Source: CAZCGA01 sp964498075
GTDB taxonomy: Bacteria; Desulfobacterota; Binatia; HRBIN30
Direction: 5' to 3'
Assembly (NCBI GenBank): GCA_964498075.1
Contig: CAZCGA010000017.1
Span: 8,899-72,898 of the forward strand
DNA length: 64,000 nucleotides
Positions 36,888 to 45,146 of the stretch are shown piece after piece (position 1 is the first letter of the stretch; each line of letters starts with the position of its first letter). A program made the translations under genes and the position numbers. The notes under the pieces were generated by a model, which saw only the letters and a program-made list of their open reading frames with translations, did no database searches and was not told the origin of the DNA.

Positions 36888-37703
36888 CTACACCGCTTCC
36901 AGCGCTGCGAGGGTGCGTTGCACTTCGTCGTCGCTGAGCATCGTGTAGTGCGCCCGGCTGGTGCCTTCGATGCCCGGAACGCCCTTGCCCTTCACGGTGT
37001 GCGCCACGATTGCCGTCGGGCCGCGCTTGGCCGGCACGGCATCGAGCGCCGCGACGACGGCCGCCATGTCGTGCCCGTCGATCTCGGTGACGTTCCAGCG
37101 GAAGGCGCGCCACTTGTCGGCGAGCGGCTCCAGCGGCATGATCGCATCGACGCTGCCGCCCGCCTGGCCGCGGTTGTAATCGACGATGGCGACGAGGTTC
37201 TCCAGGCCGAAGCGCGGCGCCGACAACGCCGCTTCCCACACCGTGCCTTCCTGCAGCTCGCCGTCACCGAGCAAGACGACGGTGCGCGAGCCCGACTTGT
37301 CGAGCTGCTCGGCGATGGCGATGCCGACGCCGACGGAGAGCGCGTGGCCGAGCGAGCCGGTACCGAACTCCACACCCGGCGCCTTCTTCGTCGGATGGCC
37401 GGCGAGGCGGCTGCCCGATTGCCCCGACGTCGGCAGCTCCGACGCGTCGATCTTGCCCAGCTCGACCATGCAGGCATGCAGCGCGGTGACCGCGTGACCT
37501 TTGCTCATGAGAAAGCGGTCCCGTTTGGAACTGCGGTCAACGTCTTCAAGGCGGAGAAAATGGAAGAAGAGCGCCGCCATGATGTCGGCGCACGACATGG
37601 CGCCGCCGAGATGGGCGTAGTACGTCGACGCCGGCACCAGAATGTGCCGGCGCAGCGCCGTCGCGCGACGTTTGAGCGCGTTGATGGTTGCGGGATCGGT
37701 CAC
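36888..37703 (-). CDS. Transketolase N-terminal subunit
   Basis: A 271-residue thiamine-diphosphate-binding half of a split transketolase. The start is GTG at 37703 with AAGGAG about 7 bases upstream. It has HLGGAMSCADIMAALFF, RDRFLMSKGHAVTALHACM and GSLGHALSVGVGIAIAEQL. The TPP/Mg motif is GDGELQEGTVWEAA ... VDYNRGQAGG, and HTVKGKGVPGIEG follows. The partner is at 34013-34933 on the same strand. Split transketolases occur in archaea and several bacteria, sometimes in sugar-nucleotide or terpenoid pathways. Without neighbours of a defined pathway the exact reaction is open. Confidence 0.92.
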   Translation of the reverse strand: MTDPATINALKRRATALRRHILVPASTYYAHLGGAMSCADIMAALFFHFLRLEDVDRSSKRDRFLMSKGHAVTALHACMVELGKIDASELPTSGQSGSRLAGHPTKKAPGVEFGTGSLGHALSVGVGIAIAEQLDKSGSRTVVLLGDGELQEGTVWEAALSAPRFGLENLVAIVDYNRGQAGGSVDAIMPLEPLADKWRAFRWNVTEIDGHDMAAVVAALDAVPAKRGPTAIVAHTVKGKGVPGIEGTSRAHYTMLSDDEVQRTLAALEAV

Positions 37704-37725
37704 GGCAGCTCCTTTCCTGACGCGG

Positions 37726-38178
37726 TCAGTCCTTCGGAGTGTACTTGATCAGGACGCGACTGCCGTCTTTGAAGCCGTTGCGGAACTTTTCCTCGAACTG
37801 CTTCCAGCCGTCTGGATACTTCTGGGCGTAGGCCTCCAACATCTTTGTCTGCGCGTCCGGCTCATTCACGATGGCCCCGGTGGCCATGAACGACGGTCCG
37901 TCGCCTTTGCCGACAGCGATCTTCGCCTGCGTGCGGCCTGCCTTGATGCGCCGCGCCCGCCACGATATCGGCAGAGTGCCCACGTAAACGGCGCCGTTGT
38001 GGTACATGAACCAGATCTCGGCGGGCTTGCCGAGCTTGCCGTCCTTCCGTGTAGAAGAGATGTACACGTACTTGCTGGAGCTGAGCGCGTTCTTGATGTC
38101 GGCGGACAGCTCCGCATGGGCTGCCGATACCAAGCACGCCACGATCACCAGCGCGATCACCCTCGACTGTTTGCGCAT
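37726..38178 (-). CDS. Exported FMN-binding split-barrel-like protein
   Basis: A 150-residue protein starting at ATG 38178 with a weak GGGAGAAG upstream. Residues 1-22 are a signal peptide (ALVIVACLVSAAHA). The mature part resembles the pyridoxamine-phosphate-oxidase/F420 split-barrel group: KYVYISSTRKDGKLGKPAEI, then WFMYHNGAVYVGT, SWRARRIKAGRTQAKIAVG and FMATGAIVN. Members of this group are normally cytoplasmic and bind FMN or F420. An exported version is unusual and may bind another ligand such as heme. The C-terminal tail (YPDGWKQFEEKFRNGFKDGS) is amphipathic. It lies just upstream of the transketolase N subunit gene (22-bp gap). Confidence 0.7.
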   Translation of the reverse strand: MRKQSRVIALVIVACLVSAAHAELSADIKNALSSSKYVYISSTRKDGKLGKPAEIWFMYHNGAVYVGTLPISWRARRIKAGRTQAKIAVGKGDGPSFMATGAIVNEPDAQTKMLEAYAQKYPDGWKQFEEKFRNGFKDGSRVLIKYTPKD

Positions 38179-38230
38179 GCGTCTTCTCCCGGGTTGAGCG
38201 TCCCCGCTTTTAGTGCGTCTGCAAAATGAG

Positions 38231-39229
38231 TCAAGCACCGACCGTGACCTCACGCCCGGCGCGGCGCAGGTCGCGGATGCCAACGCCGGCCAGTGGCAAC
38301 GCCACCAGGCCCTGGGCAACCAACGACACCAGCTGAATCGCGTTGAGCACCAGACCGTAGGCCAGCGCCGCGGTCGCATCGACGCCGAAGAGCCCGAGCG
38401 CCAGCTGGCAGGCGTACTGGAAGGTGCCGACCATACCCGGCGCGTTGGGCAGCGCCGTTCCGAAACCGATGAAGATGAAGACGATGAGCGCGGCGCTGAA
38501 CGGGACGTGGAAGTCGAAGGCACGGATGATCACGTAGCTCGACAAGATCGGCAGGAACCACAGCGTCAGCGAGACGACAAACACGGAGGCAAGCAGCCGG
38601 CCATCGGGCAGGATACGCATGCCATCGAGCAACGCGCGCAGCACTCGCTTGAGGCCGGCGCCGAAACGCTCGGGCAAGAAGCGCACGACCCACCGATCGA
38701 CGAACGGCTCCCCCTTCCACCACAGCATGCCGACCAGCGCGGCCAGCAGCGCGGCGCCGACCGCCGGGAACATCGCGCCGCGGCGCACCCACGGCGGCAG
38801 GTTGGCAGTCGTCAACAGGCCCACGAGGATGTAGAAGACGATGACGATCGAGTCCATCGTCTTCTCGATCACCAGGTTGCCGACGACGTTCGAGAAGGTC
38901 ACACCCGACCGCCGCGACAATAGCCACGGTCGCACGAACTCTCCCAACCGCGCCGGCAGCAGATTGATCGCCATGTAGGCGACGCTGGTGACCACCCACA
39001 GCCGCCCGAGACCAATCCGCTCGAGCGGTCGGACCTCGAGCTGCCAGCGCCAAGCGCGGAAGACCTGCAAGGCGAGGCTGATGGCGAAGGCGGGGACCAG
39101 CCACCGCAGATCGAAGCGCGCGAGCGCCGCACCGAGATCCGCCAACGGCACGTTGCGGAAGGCCAAGTAGAGGAATAGCCCGGCAACGACGAGGCTGAGC
39201 ACGACATTGATGACCACGCGCCGGTTCAT
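38231..39229 (-). CDS. Flippase-like membrane protein (LPG synthase TM domain family)
   Basis: A 332-residue protein with about eight transmembrane segments, started at ATG 39229 (MNRRVVINVVLS). It contains the family marks RAWRWQLEVRPL near residue 60, INLLPARLGEFVRPWLL, VVGNLVIEKTMDSIVIVF and FGTALPNAPGMVGTFQYA. These are typical of the UPF0104/YbhN group, which shares the membrane part of lysyl-phosphatidylglycerol synthase (MprF). No synthase domain is attached, so a transport or flipping role is the usual guess. It is transcribed on the minus strand 52 bases after the split-barrel gene start and downstream of the DUF4143 ATPase gene. Confidence 0.85.
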   Translation of the reverse strand: MNRRVVINVVLSLVVAGLFLYLAFRNVPLADLGAALARFDLRWLVPAFAISLALQVFRAWRWQLEVRPLERIGLGRLWVVTSVAYMAINLLPARLGEFVRPWLLSRRSGVTFSNVVGNLVIEKTMDSIVIVFYILVGLLTTANLPPWVRRGAMFPAVGAALLAALVGMLWWKGEPFVDRWVVRFLPERFGAGLKRVLRALLDGMRILPDGRLLASVFVVSLTLWFLPILSSYVIIRAFDFHVPFSAALIVFIFIGFGTALPNAPGMVGTFQYACQLALGLFGVDATAALAYGLVLNAIQLVSLVAQGLVALPLAGVGIRDLRRAGREVTVGA

Positions 39230-39281
39230 GCGAGTGGCGCATTGTGACCGAGCCGCGACAGCGACGCAATCCGCAGCTGCC

Positions 39282-40445
39282 TCACCGCCGCAGGACGCCT
39301 CCGGCCGTGAGGCGGCGGAGGAACTGCCGCAGCGGCACGACGTCGATCGGCCCGTCGCGCAGCGTCTCACGTCCAAGGTAGACGCCGAACGATCGGCGCA
39401 CGTGTTGCTCCTCGCGCAGCTGCTTGAGCGCGGCGCCGTCGCCGCGACGCCAGCGGCTCGCCGCCTTGACCTCGATGCCGACAGCCGTGCCGGCACGCGT
39501 CCAGATGAAGTCGACCTCGGACCCCGACGGCGTCCGCCAGTAGACCAGCTGTCCGCCGCACCCCGAACGGTTCATCCACGCCCGCAGCTCATGCAGGACG
39601 TAGGTCTCGAGCAAGTGCCCCCGCTCCGGATCGCCCGGCGGCTCGCGCAGGCGCCCGCCCAGGGCACGTACGGCCCCGGTGTCGAAGAAGTAGAACTTGG
39701 GATGACCGACCTCCTTCACTTTGGCGCGCGGGCGCCAGGCAGGAAGCCATGTGCCGACGAGCGTATCGACGAGAATCTCGAAGTAGCCTTGCACCGTAGG
39801 ACGTGCGACGGCGGCGTCGCGGGCGATGCCGGCCACGTTGGTGACCTGCGCGTTCATCAGCGCTGCGACTTCCAGAAACCGGGTGAACGACTCGAGACGC
39901 TTGACCAGCGCTTCGTGCCGGATCTCCTGCGTGAGGTAGTTCTCCGCGTAGGCTTCGAGGAGGTCGATGCGGGCCGCAGCACCGCCGCGCTCCGAGACCA
40001 CGGCGGGGAGACTGCCGAACCTGAGGACATCATCGACGCTGAAGTCGTCGCCCATCTCTGCAGCGGTGAGCGGCAAGAACCTGCGGTTGATGACGCGGCC
40101 CGCCAGGAGGTTGACGTCGCCCCGCTTGAGCTTGCGCGTGCTCGAGCCGGTCAACGCGAAGCGGTACCGCCGCCCGTGCTTGACGAGCAAGTCTTGCACG
40201 TCGTTGAGCAGGGCCGGGAGCTTCTGCACCTCATCGACCACTACCCAGCTCCGTGCGGCCAGCGCTTCCACCTCCTGTGCGAAGCGCTGCGGGTCACGCA
40301 TGAGTCGCACCAGCTCACGATCGACGAGCAGGTTCACCCAGTGGGCGCGCGGCAGAACGGTGCGCAGCCAGGTCGTCTTGCCGGTCCCGCGTGGCCCGAA
40401 GAGGAAGAAGGAGCGGTCCGGAAGGGCGAACTCCCGAGCATACAT
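39282..40445 (-). CDS. DUF4143 AAA ATPase with nuclease-like C-terminus
   Basis: A 387-residue protein of the AAA_14/DUF4143 family. The Walker A motif is GPRGTGKTTW near residues 18-27, Walker B is SWVVVDEVQKLP, and sensor-1 is FALTGSSTRKLK. The C-terminal domain has GSEVDFIWTRAGTAVGIEVK, which fits a PD-(D/E)XK nuclease-like core with Asp and Glu-Val-Lys. These proteins are common, patchily distributed and often linked with mobility or toxin-like behaviour, but no mechanism is settled. It diverges from tonB with 160 bp between them. Confidence 0.9.
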   Translation of the reverse strand: MYAREFALPDRSFFLFGPRGTGKTTWLRTVLPRAHWVNLLVDRELVRLMRDPQRFAQEVEALAARSWVVVDEVQKLPALLNDVQDLLVKHGRRYRFALTGSSTRKLKRGDVNLLAGRVINRRFLPLTAAEMGDDFSVDDVLRFGSLPAVVSERGGAAARIDLLEAYAENYLTQEIRHEALVKRLESFTRFLEVAALMNAQVTNVAGIARDAAVARPTVQGYFEILVDTLVGTWLPAWRPRAKVKEVGHPKFYFFDTGAVRALGGRLREPPGDPERGHLLETYVLHELRAWMNRSGCGGQLVYWRTPSGSEVDFIWTRAGTAVGIEVKAASRWRRGDGAALKQLREEQHVRRSFGVYLGRETLRDGPIDVVPLRQFLRRLTAGGVLRR

Positions 40446-40571
40446 GGCCAGCAGAATAGCGGCAAAAATGCTGGCGGTCTATGCAGCAGGCGTGCCCGTT
40501 CGATCAACCGGCAGCGGCGCTCTGAAGTCCCCAAACCTTGACTTGACCGAGAGCGCGCAGTAGACGCCAAG

Positions 40572-40604
40572 CACCGATCATCAAGGAGACCTGCCTGATC
40601 GGTG
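40572..40604 (+). promoter_or_regulatory. Hairpin around the tonB ribosome binding site
   Basis: CACCGATCA and TGATCGGTG form a perfect 9-bp stem; the 15-base loop holds AAGGAG. The stem ends one base before the tonB start codon. In RNA the Shine-Dalgarno would be in the loop and the start region clamped by the stem, so translation could be modulated. As DNA it is also a candidate operator. Confidence 0.45.
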
Positions 40605-40605
40605 T

Positions 40606-41376
40606 ATGCGGCGACGGGACGGACATTCGTACACACAGGCGCCCAGGCTTTTCAGCCAACGGGCGCTGCTCTGCGCGGGCATCTCACTGGCGCTGCACGC
40701 GGGTCTGCTGCTGGCGTCGGCAAATCTGCAGCTGCCGCACTTGCAGCCCACTGAGATCATCCGCGTGTCGCTGCGCGCGGGCGGCGGCCATGGTGACGTG
40801 CCCGGCAGACAAGCGGGCGCGCAGGCAGGTGCCGCCGCTCCGGCTGCGGCGGCGGAGCTGGTCACGCCGCCGCAGCCGGCACACGCGTCGCGGAAGATTG
40901 CTTCGGTGCGCCGGCACTACGCGCCGCTAGAGCGCGCGCCGCTCGAGATGGCCAGCGCGAGCCGCGCCGCGCTGCACACCGATGCGCCGCAGGGAATCGG
41001 AGGCAGTTCGGGTGGCGGTGGTGCGGCCGTGGCCGAGAATGGCGACGGCGCGGGCAGCGGCACGGGCCGAGGCGTTGGCGACGGGCGTGGCGACGGCGAC
41101 GACACACGCGCCTATTGCCAGTACTGCCCCGAGCCCATCTACCCGCTGATCGCGCGGCGGCGTGGTTGGAAGGGAACGGTGGACGTCGGTCTGGTGCTGC
41201 TCGCCGACGGGCGTGTCGATACCGCGACGCTGCGGCGATCTTCGGGGCACGAGGTGCTGGATCGTGAGGCCGTTGACGTGGCGCGCCGTAGCCGCTTCCA
41301 CTTCCCCGCGCACGCACCTGCCGCGCCGCTCTATGGCCGCATCGAGTACCGCTTCGAGCTGCTGCCCGCACCGTGA
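40606..41376 (+). CDS. tonB: TonB-like energy transducer
   Basis: A 256-residue protein that would couple inner-membrane proton motive force to outer-membrane receptors. Residues about 18-38 are the membrane anchor (ALLCAGISLALHAGLLLAS). A Gly/Ala-rich linker with few prolines follows (about 45-165). The TonB C-terminal domain starts near CPEPIYPLIARRRGWKGTV and has LVLLADGRVDTATLRRSSGH, VLDREAVDVARRSRFHFP. The cysteine pair CQYC just before the domain is seen in other TonB proteins of this kind. It lies upstream of the cobalamin riboswitch and btuB, and most likely serves that receptor. No exbB or exbD is in the window. Confidence 0.88.
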   Translation: MRRRDGHSYTQAPRLFSQRALLCAGISLALHAGLLLASANLQLPHLQPTEIIRVSLRAGGGHGDVPGRQAGAQAGAAAPAAAAELVTPPQPAHASRKIASVRRHYAPLERAPLEMASASRAALHTDAPQGIGGSSGGGGAAVAENGDGAGSGTGRGVGDGRGDGDDTRAYCQYCPEPIYPLIARRRGWKGTVDVGLVLLADGRVDTATLRRSSGHEVLDREAVDVARRSRFHFPAHAPAAPLYGRIEYRFELLPAP

Positions 41377-41421
41377 GGGTCGCGCTTCACGCCGTGGTCG
41401 CTTCTCGTGCCGGCGCCCCAC

Positions 41422-41450
41422 TTGACTCCTCCGTAGAATCGGACCATACA
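41422..41450 (+). promoter_or_regulatory. Probable sigma-70-type promoter of the riboswitch-btu operon
   Basis: TTGACT and CATACA are separated by 17 bases and lie just upstream of the start of the cobalamin aptamer, so transcription would begin about 41457. The -35 box is close to consensus and the -10 box is weak. Confidence 0.4.
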
Positions 41451-41456
41451 CGCGCC

Positions 41457-41600
41457 AACGCTGCAGGGTTGAGGGAAGCCGGTGCAAAACCGGCACGGCC
41501 CCCGCCACTGTAATCGGAACGAACGCGGCACGCTTGCCACTGTCCGTTGAGATGGGAAGGCGCCGCTAGTAGGTCGCCGAAAGTCAGGAGACCTGGCTCG
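41457..41600 (+). promoter_or_regulatory. Cobalamin riboswitch aptamer
   Basis: Conserved elements of the class are directly visible: GAGGGAAGCCGGTGCAAAAC then CGGCACGGCCCCCGCCACTG, followed by a stem region and, at 41582-41598, the B12 box AGTCAGGAGACCTGGCT. It lies immediately upstream of the TonB-dependent receptor gene. Such elements bind adenosylcobalamin or related cobalamins and reduce expression of uptake genes when the vitamin is plentiful. Confidence 0.92.
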
Positions 41601-41662
41601 GCAGCGGAGAGGCAGTCCTCCGGGGTGTGAGGGCGAGCAGCGAAGCTGGTCTCCGAACTCAT

Positions 41663-41695
41663 ACCCGGGGCGCGTATGCGTCGCCGGGTTTTTTT
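41663..41695 (+). terminator. Rho-independent terminator after the riboswitch
   Basis: ACCCGG and CCGGGT form a GC stem extended by GCG/CGC pairs, followed by seven T residues. It sits between the B12 box and the receptor gene, as expected for a riboswitch that acts by transcription termination. The upstream CCGGGGTGTGAG stretch (41620-41632) could pair with part of the stem as an anti-terminator. Confidence 0.8.
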
Positions 41696-41856
41696 CTGCG
41701 CCAGGTTCCTCCCGCCGTCACTCATCGGCCCGGCGATGACCTGCGCTCCACGTGGAGCGCTGACACGGGGGTATCGTAACATGCGACTCCTCGCGCCGTC
41801 TCGGAGTGCGATCTCCGCTGTGGCGACAAGGCAGCGGTCCCCGAGGTGAGGACGGC

Positions 41857-43848
41857 GTGCGACCAGGACAGTGGGGCGCTGCCGTGTTGTTGGTACTCAT
41901 GTCGAGCGCGACGCTTGCGGACGAGCCGGTAACGACGGTGACGGTGACTGCGGCGCCGATCTCGGAGACCCAGGCGCGCGCGCCAACCAGCTTCGCCACG
42001 GTGATCGATACCGCCGAGCACACCGAGGAGGTGGAGACGGCGGCGGACGCGTTGGCGGAAAGCGTCGGCGTCAGCGTGCGCCGCTTCGGCGGTCTGGGCG
42101 CATTCAGCACGATCTCGATCCGCGGCTCGTCGGCGAACCAGGTGCAGCTGTATCTCGACGGCATCCCGTTGTCGCGCGCCCGCAACGAGACGGTCGATCT
42201 CGGCGACCTGCCGCTCGACAGCCTGGAGCGCATCGAAGTGTATCGCGGTAGCGCGCCGATCGGCTTCGGCGCGGCCGGCATCGGCGGCGTCGTGAACCTG
42301 GTCACCAAGCCGCCGTCGCCGACACCGCAGACGGAGCTGACGGCGTCGTACGGCTCCTTCAACACGCGCCAAGTCGTCGCAGCGCACAGCCAACAGACAC
42401 ATGGCGTCGATGTGCTCGGGTACGTCACCTACCTCGGGAGCGCCGGCAACTTCACCTTTCTCAACGACAACGGCACGCCCCTCAATCCAGCCGACGACCG
42501 GACCACGACGCGGCGCAACAACGCCTTCAATTCCGTCGAAGCGTTGCTGGAGGCCGGGACGACGCTGGCGGGGGTGCGCGCCGAGCTGACCAGCGAGACC
42601 TTCTTCAAAGATCAGGGCGTGCCGGGAATCGGCAGCCACCAGGCGCTCGACACCTCGCTGAGCGAGCTGCGTGCGCTCAACTATCTGCGCCTGACGCCGT
42701 CGGGTTTGATGCCGAGCTCGGTAGACCTGTCGGGTACGCTTTTCGGCACCTTTGAACGGCTGGCGTTCCACGATCTCCGAGGCGAGCTCGGAACCGGCAC
42801 GCAGGATCGGCGTGACGAGACGACGCTGATCGGCGGCAATCTGGCCGGCACATACTTTCCATTCCCGAGTCAGGCGCTCGGCTGGTTCGCCGAGCTGTCC
42901 CAGGAGCGCTTCGCGCCGTTCGACGCACTGGCGCATCCGGCCGACCAGCCGGATCAGACGCGCCTGCACCTGCCGCTCGCGCTGCAGCATCAGGCGGGCT
43001 TTTTCGGCGACCGATTCCTACTCGTCCCGACGGCGCGCTACGAGCACCTGGAAGACGAGACCAGCGCCACGGTCGGCTTATCGGGTCAACCGACGGGCCC
43101 GCGCGTCACCCAGGGACGCGATCTTTGGAACCCGTCGCTCGGGGCGCAGCTGAGCATCACGCCGGCCGTGTCCCTCAAAGGCAACATTGGCCGGTACGAG
43201 CGCGCGCCGAACTTCTCCGAGCTGTTCGGCAACCGCGGCGGTCTGCTCGGCAACAGCAGCTTGCGGCCGGAGACGGCCATCAACCGCGACATCGGCCTGG
43301 TCGCGACGTTCGGCCCGGTCGCTTGGATCGACACGGTGCACGCCGAGTACGCGTACTTCAACAATGACATCGATGATCTGATTGTCCTCGTGCAGAACTC
43401 GCAGCTCGTCTCCAAGCCGATCAACATCAGCGCGGCGCGGATCCGTGGCCATGAGGTCAGCGTCCGGACGACGCTCCGCAGCCACGTTGGTGTGGACGCC
43501 AACTACACCCATCAAGATGCCGAAGACCGCAGCCAGATCCCCAGCCGGCGCGGCAATCAGCTTCCGGGGCGGCCGGCGGACGAGGCGTACGTGCGCCTCG
43601 ATCTCTTCGATTCGCTCGGCAAGGTGTACTACGAGTTCAACCTCGTCAGCGGCAATTTTCTCGACCAAGCAAACTTCCGCAGAGTGCCGAGTCGCGACAC
43701 GCACACGCTGGGCTGGGCGGTGCATCCGCGTCCGCCGGTTACCGTGAGCTTCGAGGCGCGCAACGTCACCGACAATCAGATCAGCGACGTCGCCGGTTTC
43801 CCGCTGCCGGGCCGCGCCTTCTTCGGCAGCGTGAGCATCAAGTTCTGA
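41857..43848 (+). CDS. btuB: TonB-dependent cobalamin receptor, BtuB-like
   Basis: An outer-membrane beta barrel taking up vitamin B12 with energy from TonB. I choose GTG at 41857 (GAGGTGAGGA just upstream), giving 663 residues with a signal peptide ending at SSATLADEP. A TonB-box-like TTVTVTAAP is next. The plug domain has LAESVGVSVRRFGGLGAFST, SIRGSSANQVQLYLDGIPL, LERIEVYRGSAPIGFGAAGI and GGVVNLVTK. The barrel ends with the aromatic-tailed strand FFGSVSIKF. Substrate assignment rests on the cobalamin riboswitch upstream and the btuFCD genes that follow. Start codons farther upstream in the frame lack ribosome binding sites. Confidence 0.93.
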   Translation: MRPGQWGAAVLLVLMSSATLADEPVTTVTVTAAPISETQARAPTSFATVIDTAEHTEEVETAADALAESVGVSVRRFGGLGAFSTISIRGSSANQVQLYLDGIPLSRARNETVDLGDLPLDSLERIEVYRGSAPIGFGAAGIGGVVNLVTKPPSPTPQTELTASYGSFNTRQVVAAHSQQTHGVDVLGYVTYLGSAGNFTFLNDNGTPLNPADDRTTTRRNNAFNSVEALLEAGTTLAGVRAELTSETFFKDQGVPGIGSHQALDTSLSELRALNYLRLTPSGLMPSSVDLSGTLFGTFERLAFHDLRGELGTGTQDRRDETTLIGGNLAGTYFPFPSQALGWFAELSQERFAPFDALAHPADQPDQTRLHLPLALQHQAGFFGDRFLLVPTARYEHLEDETSATVGLSGQPTGPRVTQGRDLWNPSLGAQLSITPAVSLKGNIGRYERAPNFSELFGNRGGLLGNSSLRPETAINRDIGLVATFGPVAWIDTVHAEYAYFNNDIDDLIVLVQNSQLVSKPINISAARIRGHEVSVRTTLRSHVGVDANYTHQDAEDRSQIPSRRGNQLPGRPADEAYVRLDLFDSLGKVYYEFNLVSGNFLDQANFRRVPSRDTHTLGWAVHPRPPVTVSFEARNVTDNQISDVAGFPLPGRAFFGSVSIKF

Positions 43849-43868
43849 GAAGAAAGGGAGGGTCTGTC

Positions 43869-45146
43869 ATGAGCTCGCATGTGCACAAGCTTTGGGGTCC
43901 AGTGGTCGGAGTGGTGGCGATGCTCGCCGTCGCAGCGCCTGCGACAGCGGTGGCGCCGGGAGGCGTCGGCGACTGCGATGACGACGGCAAGGTCGAGACC
44001 AGCGACCTGATCACCGGTGTGGCGGTTGCGCTCGGCAGCTTGCCGCGGACGGCCTGCCCCGAGCTCGACGTCAATCTTGACGGCGGCGTGTCGATCGATG
44101 AGCTTCTCCGAGCGGTCGGTGCGGCGCTCGCCGTGCCGCCGCGCGTGGCATTCATCGTCGCCACCGATTTCCAGACCGGTTCGTTCGGCACCATCGGCCT
44201 CGACGATCTGGTAGTGGCACAGAGGGCTGGCCCGGCACGGCTGCTCAACAGCGACGCCGTGGCGCGCACCTTCGGCGGGCTGGTGTACGTGCTCAATCGG
44301 TTCGGCGCCGACAACATTCAGATCTTGGATCCCGCGCGCGCCTTCGCGACGGTCTTGCAGTGCTCCACCGGCAATGGGTCGAATCCGAACGACATCACGA
44401 TCGTGAGTCCGACGAAGGCCTACGTCACCCGGCTCGCCGCACGCGAGCTGCTCATCGTCAACCCGTCGGCGCGGCCGGACTGCAGCGACTTCATGCGCGG
44501 CACGATCGACTTGTCATCGCTGGCGGACGCCGACGGTATTCCCGACATGGGCCAGCTCCGCCTGGTCGGTGATCGCTTGTTCGTGGCGCTCGGGCGTCTG
44601 CAGAACTTCCAACCCGCCGGACCCGGCGCCATCGCAGTGATCGACGCCACCAGCGACACGTTGGTCGACTCGATCACACTTACGGGCGAGAATCCGTTTG
44701 GTGAGAGCAAGGGGCTGGTGCTAGACAACGGCAGCCTTGTCGTCGCCGAGGTCGGGCTGTTTGGCGTGAATGATGGAGGACTGGAGCGCATCAACTTGGA
44801 GAGCAACCGTGCCGAGGGGTTCTTCATCACGGAGAGCGACCTCGGTGGCGACGTGACCGACTTCGCGCTGGTGAATGACCAACTCGGCTACGCGATCGTC
44901 TCGAAGGCCGACTTCACGAGCGACCTCGTCGGCTTCGATCCGACGACGCGCACGATCGTCCGGCGGCTGATCACGGGCGGCAATCTTTCGGACATTGAGC
45001 TCGACGCTGCCGGGCGGCTGTTCGTCGCCGACCGCGCCATCACCCGCCCGGGCGTGCGTGTGTTCCGCGCCAGCGACGGCGTCGAGCTGACGAGCCTTCC
45101 GCTGGACGTCGGTCTGCCGCCGTTTGACATCGTGTTCCTCGAATGA
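43869..45146 (+). CDS. Dockerin-bearing YncE-like beta-propeller protein in the B12 operon
   Basis: A 425-residue exported protein: residues 1-28 are a signal peptide (VVGVVAMLAVAAPATAVAP). Residues about 33-88 form a dockerin-like pair, GDCDDDGKVETSDLITGVAV and LDVNLDGGVSIDELLRAVGA. From residue 93 to the end run six or seven propeller-type repeats, each with a strand such as LVYVLNRFGADNIQILDPA, AYVTRLAARELLIVNPSA, LFVADRAITRPGVRVF. It is 20 bases after btuB and overlaps btuF by ATGA, under the same cobalamin riboswitch. In Bacteroides the BtuG propellers are surface B12-binding partners of BtuB. By position and fold this is a BtuG-like candidate, although the primary sequence was not compared. 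The dockerin part is an addition not known to me in BtuG. Confidence 0.78.
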   Translation: MSSHVHKLWGPVVGVVAMLAVAAPATAVAPGGVGDCDDDGKVETSDLITGVAVALGSLPRTACPELDVNLDGGVSIDELLRAVGAALAVPPRVAFIVATDFQTGSFGTIGLDDLVVAQRAGPARLLNSDAVARTFGGLVYVLNRFGADNIQILDPARAFATVLQCSTGNGSNPNDITIVSPTKAYVTRLAARELLIVNPSARPDCSDFMRGTIDLSSLADADGIPDMGQLRLVGDRLFVALGRLQNFQPAGPGAIAVIDATSDTLVDSITLTGENPFGESKGLVLDNGSLVVAEVGLFGVNDGGLERINLESNRAEGFFITESDLGGDVTDFALVNDQLGYAIVSKADFTSDLVGFDPTTRTIVRRLITGGNLSDIELDAAGRLFVADRAITRPGVRVFRASDGVELTSLPLDVGLPPFDIVFLE

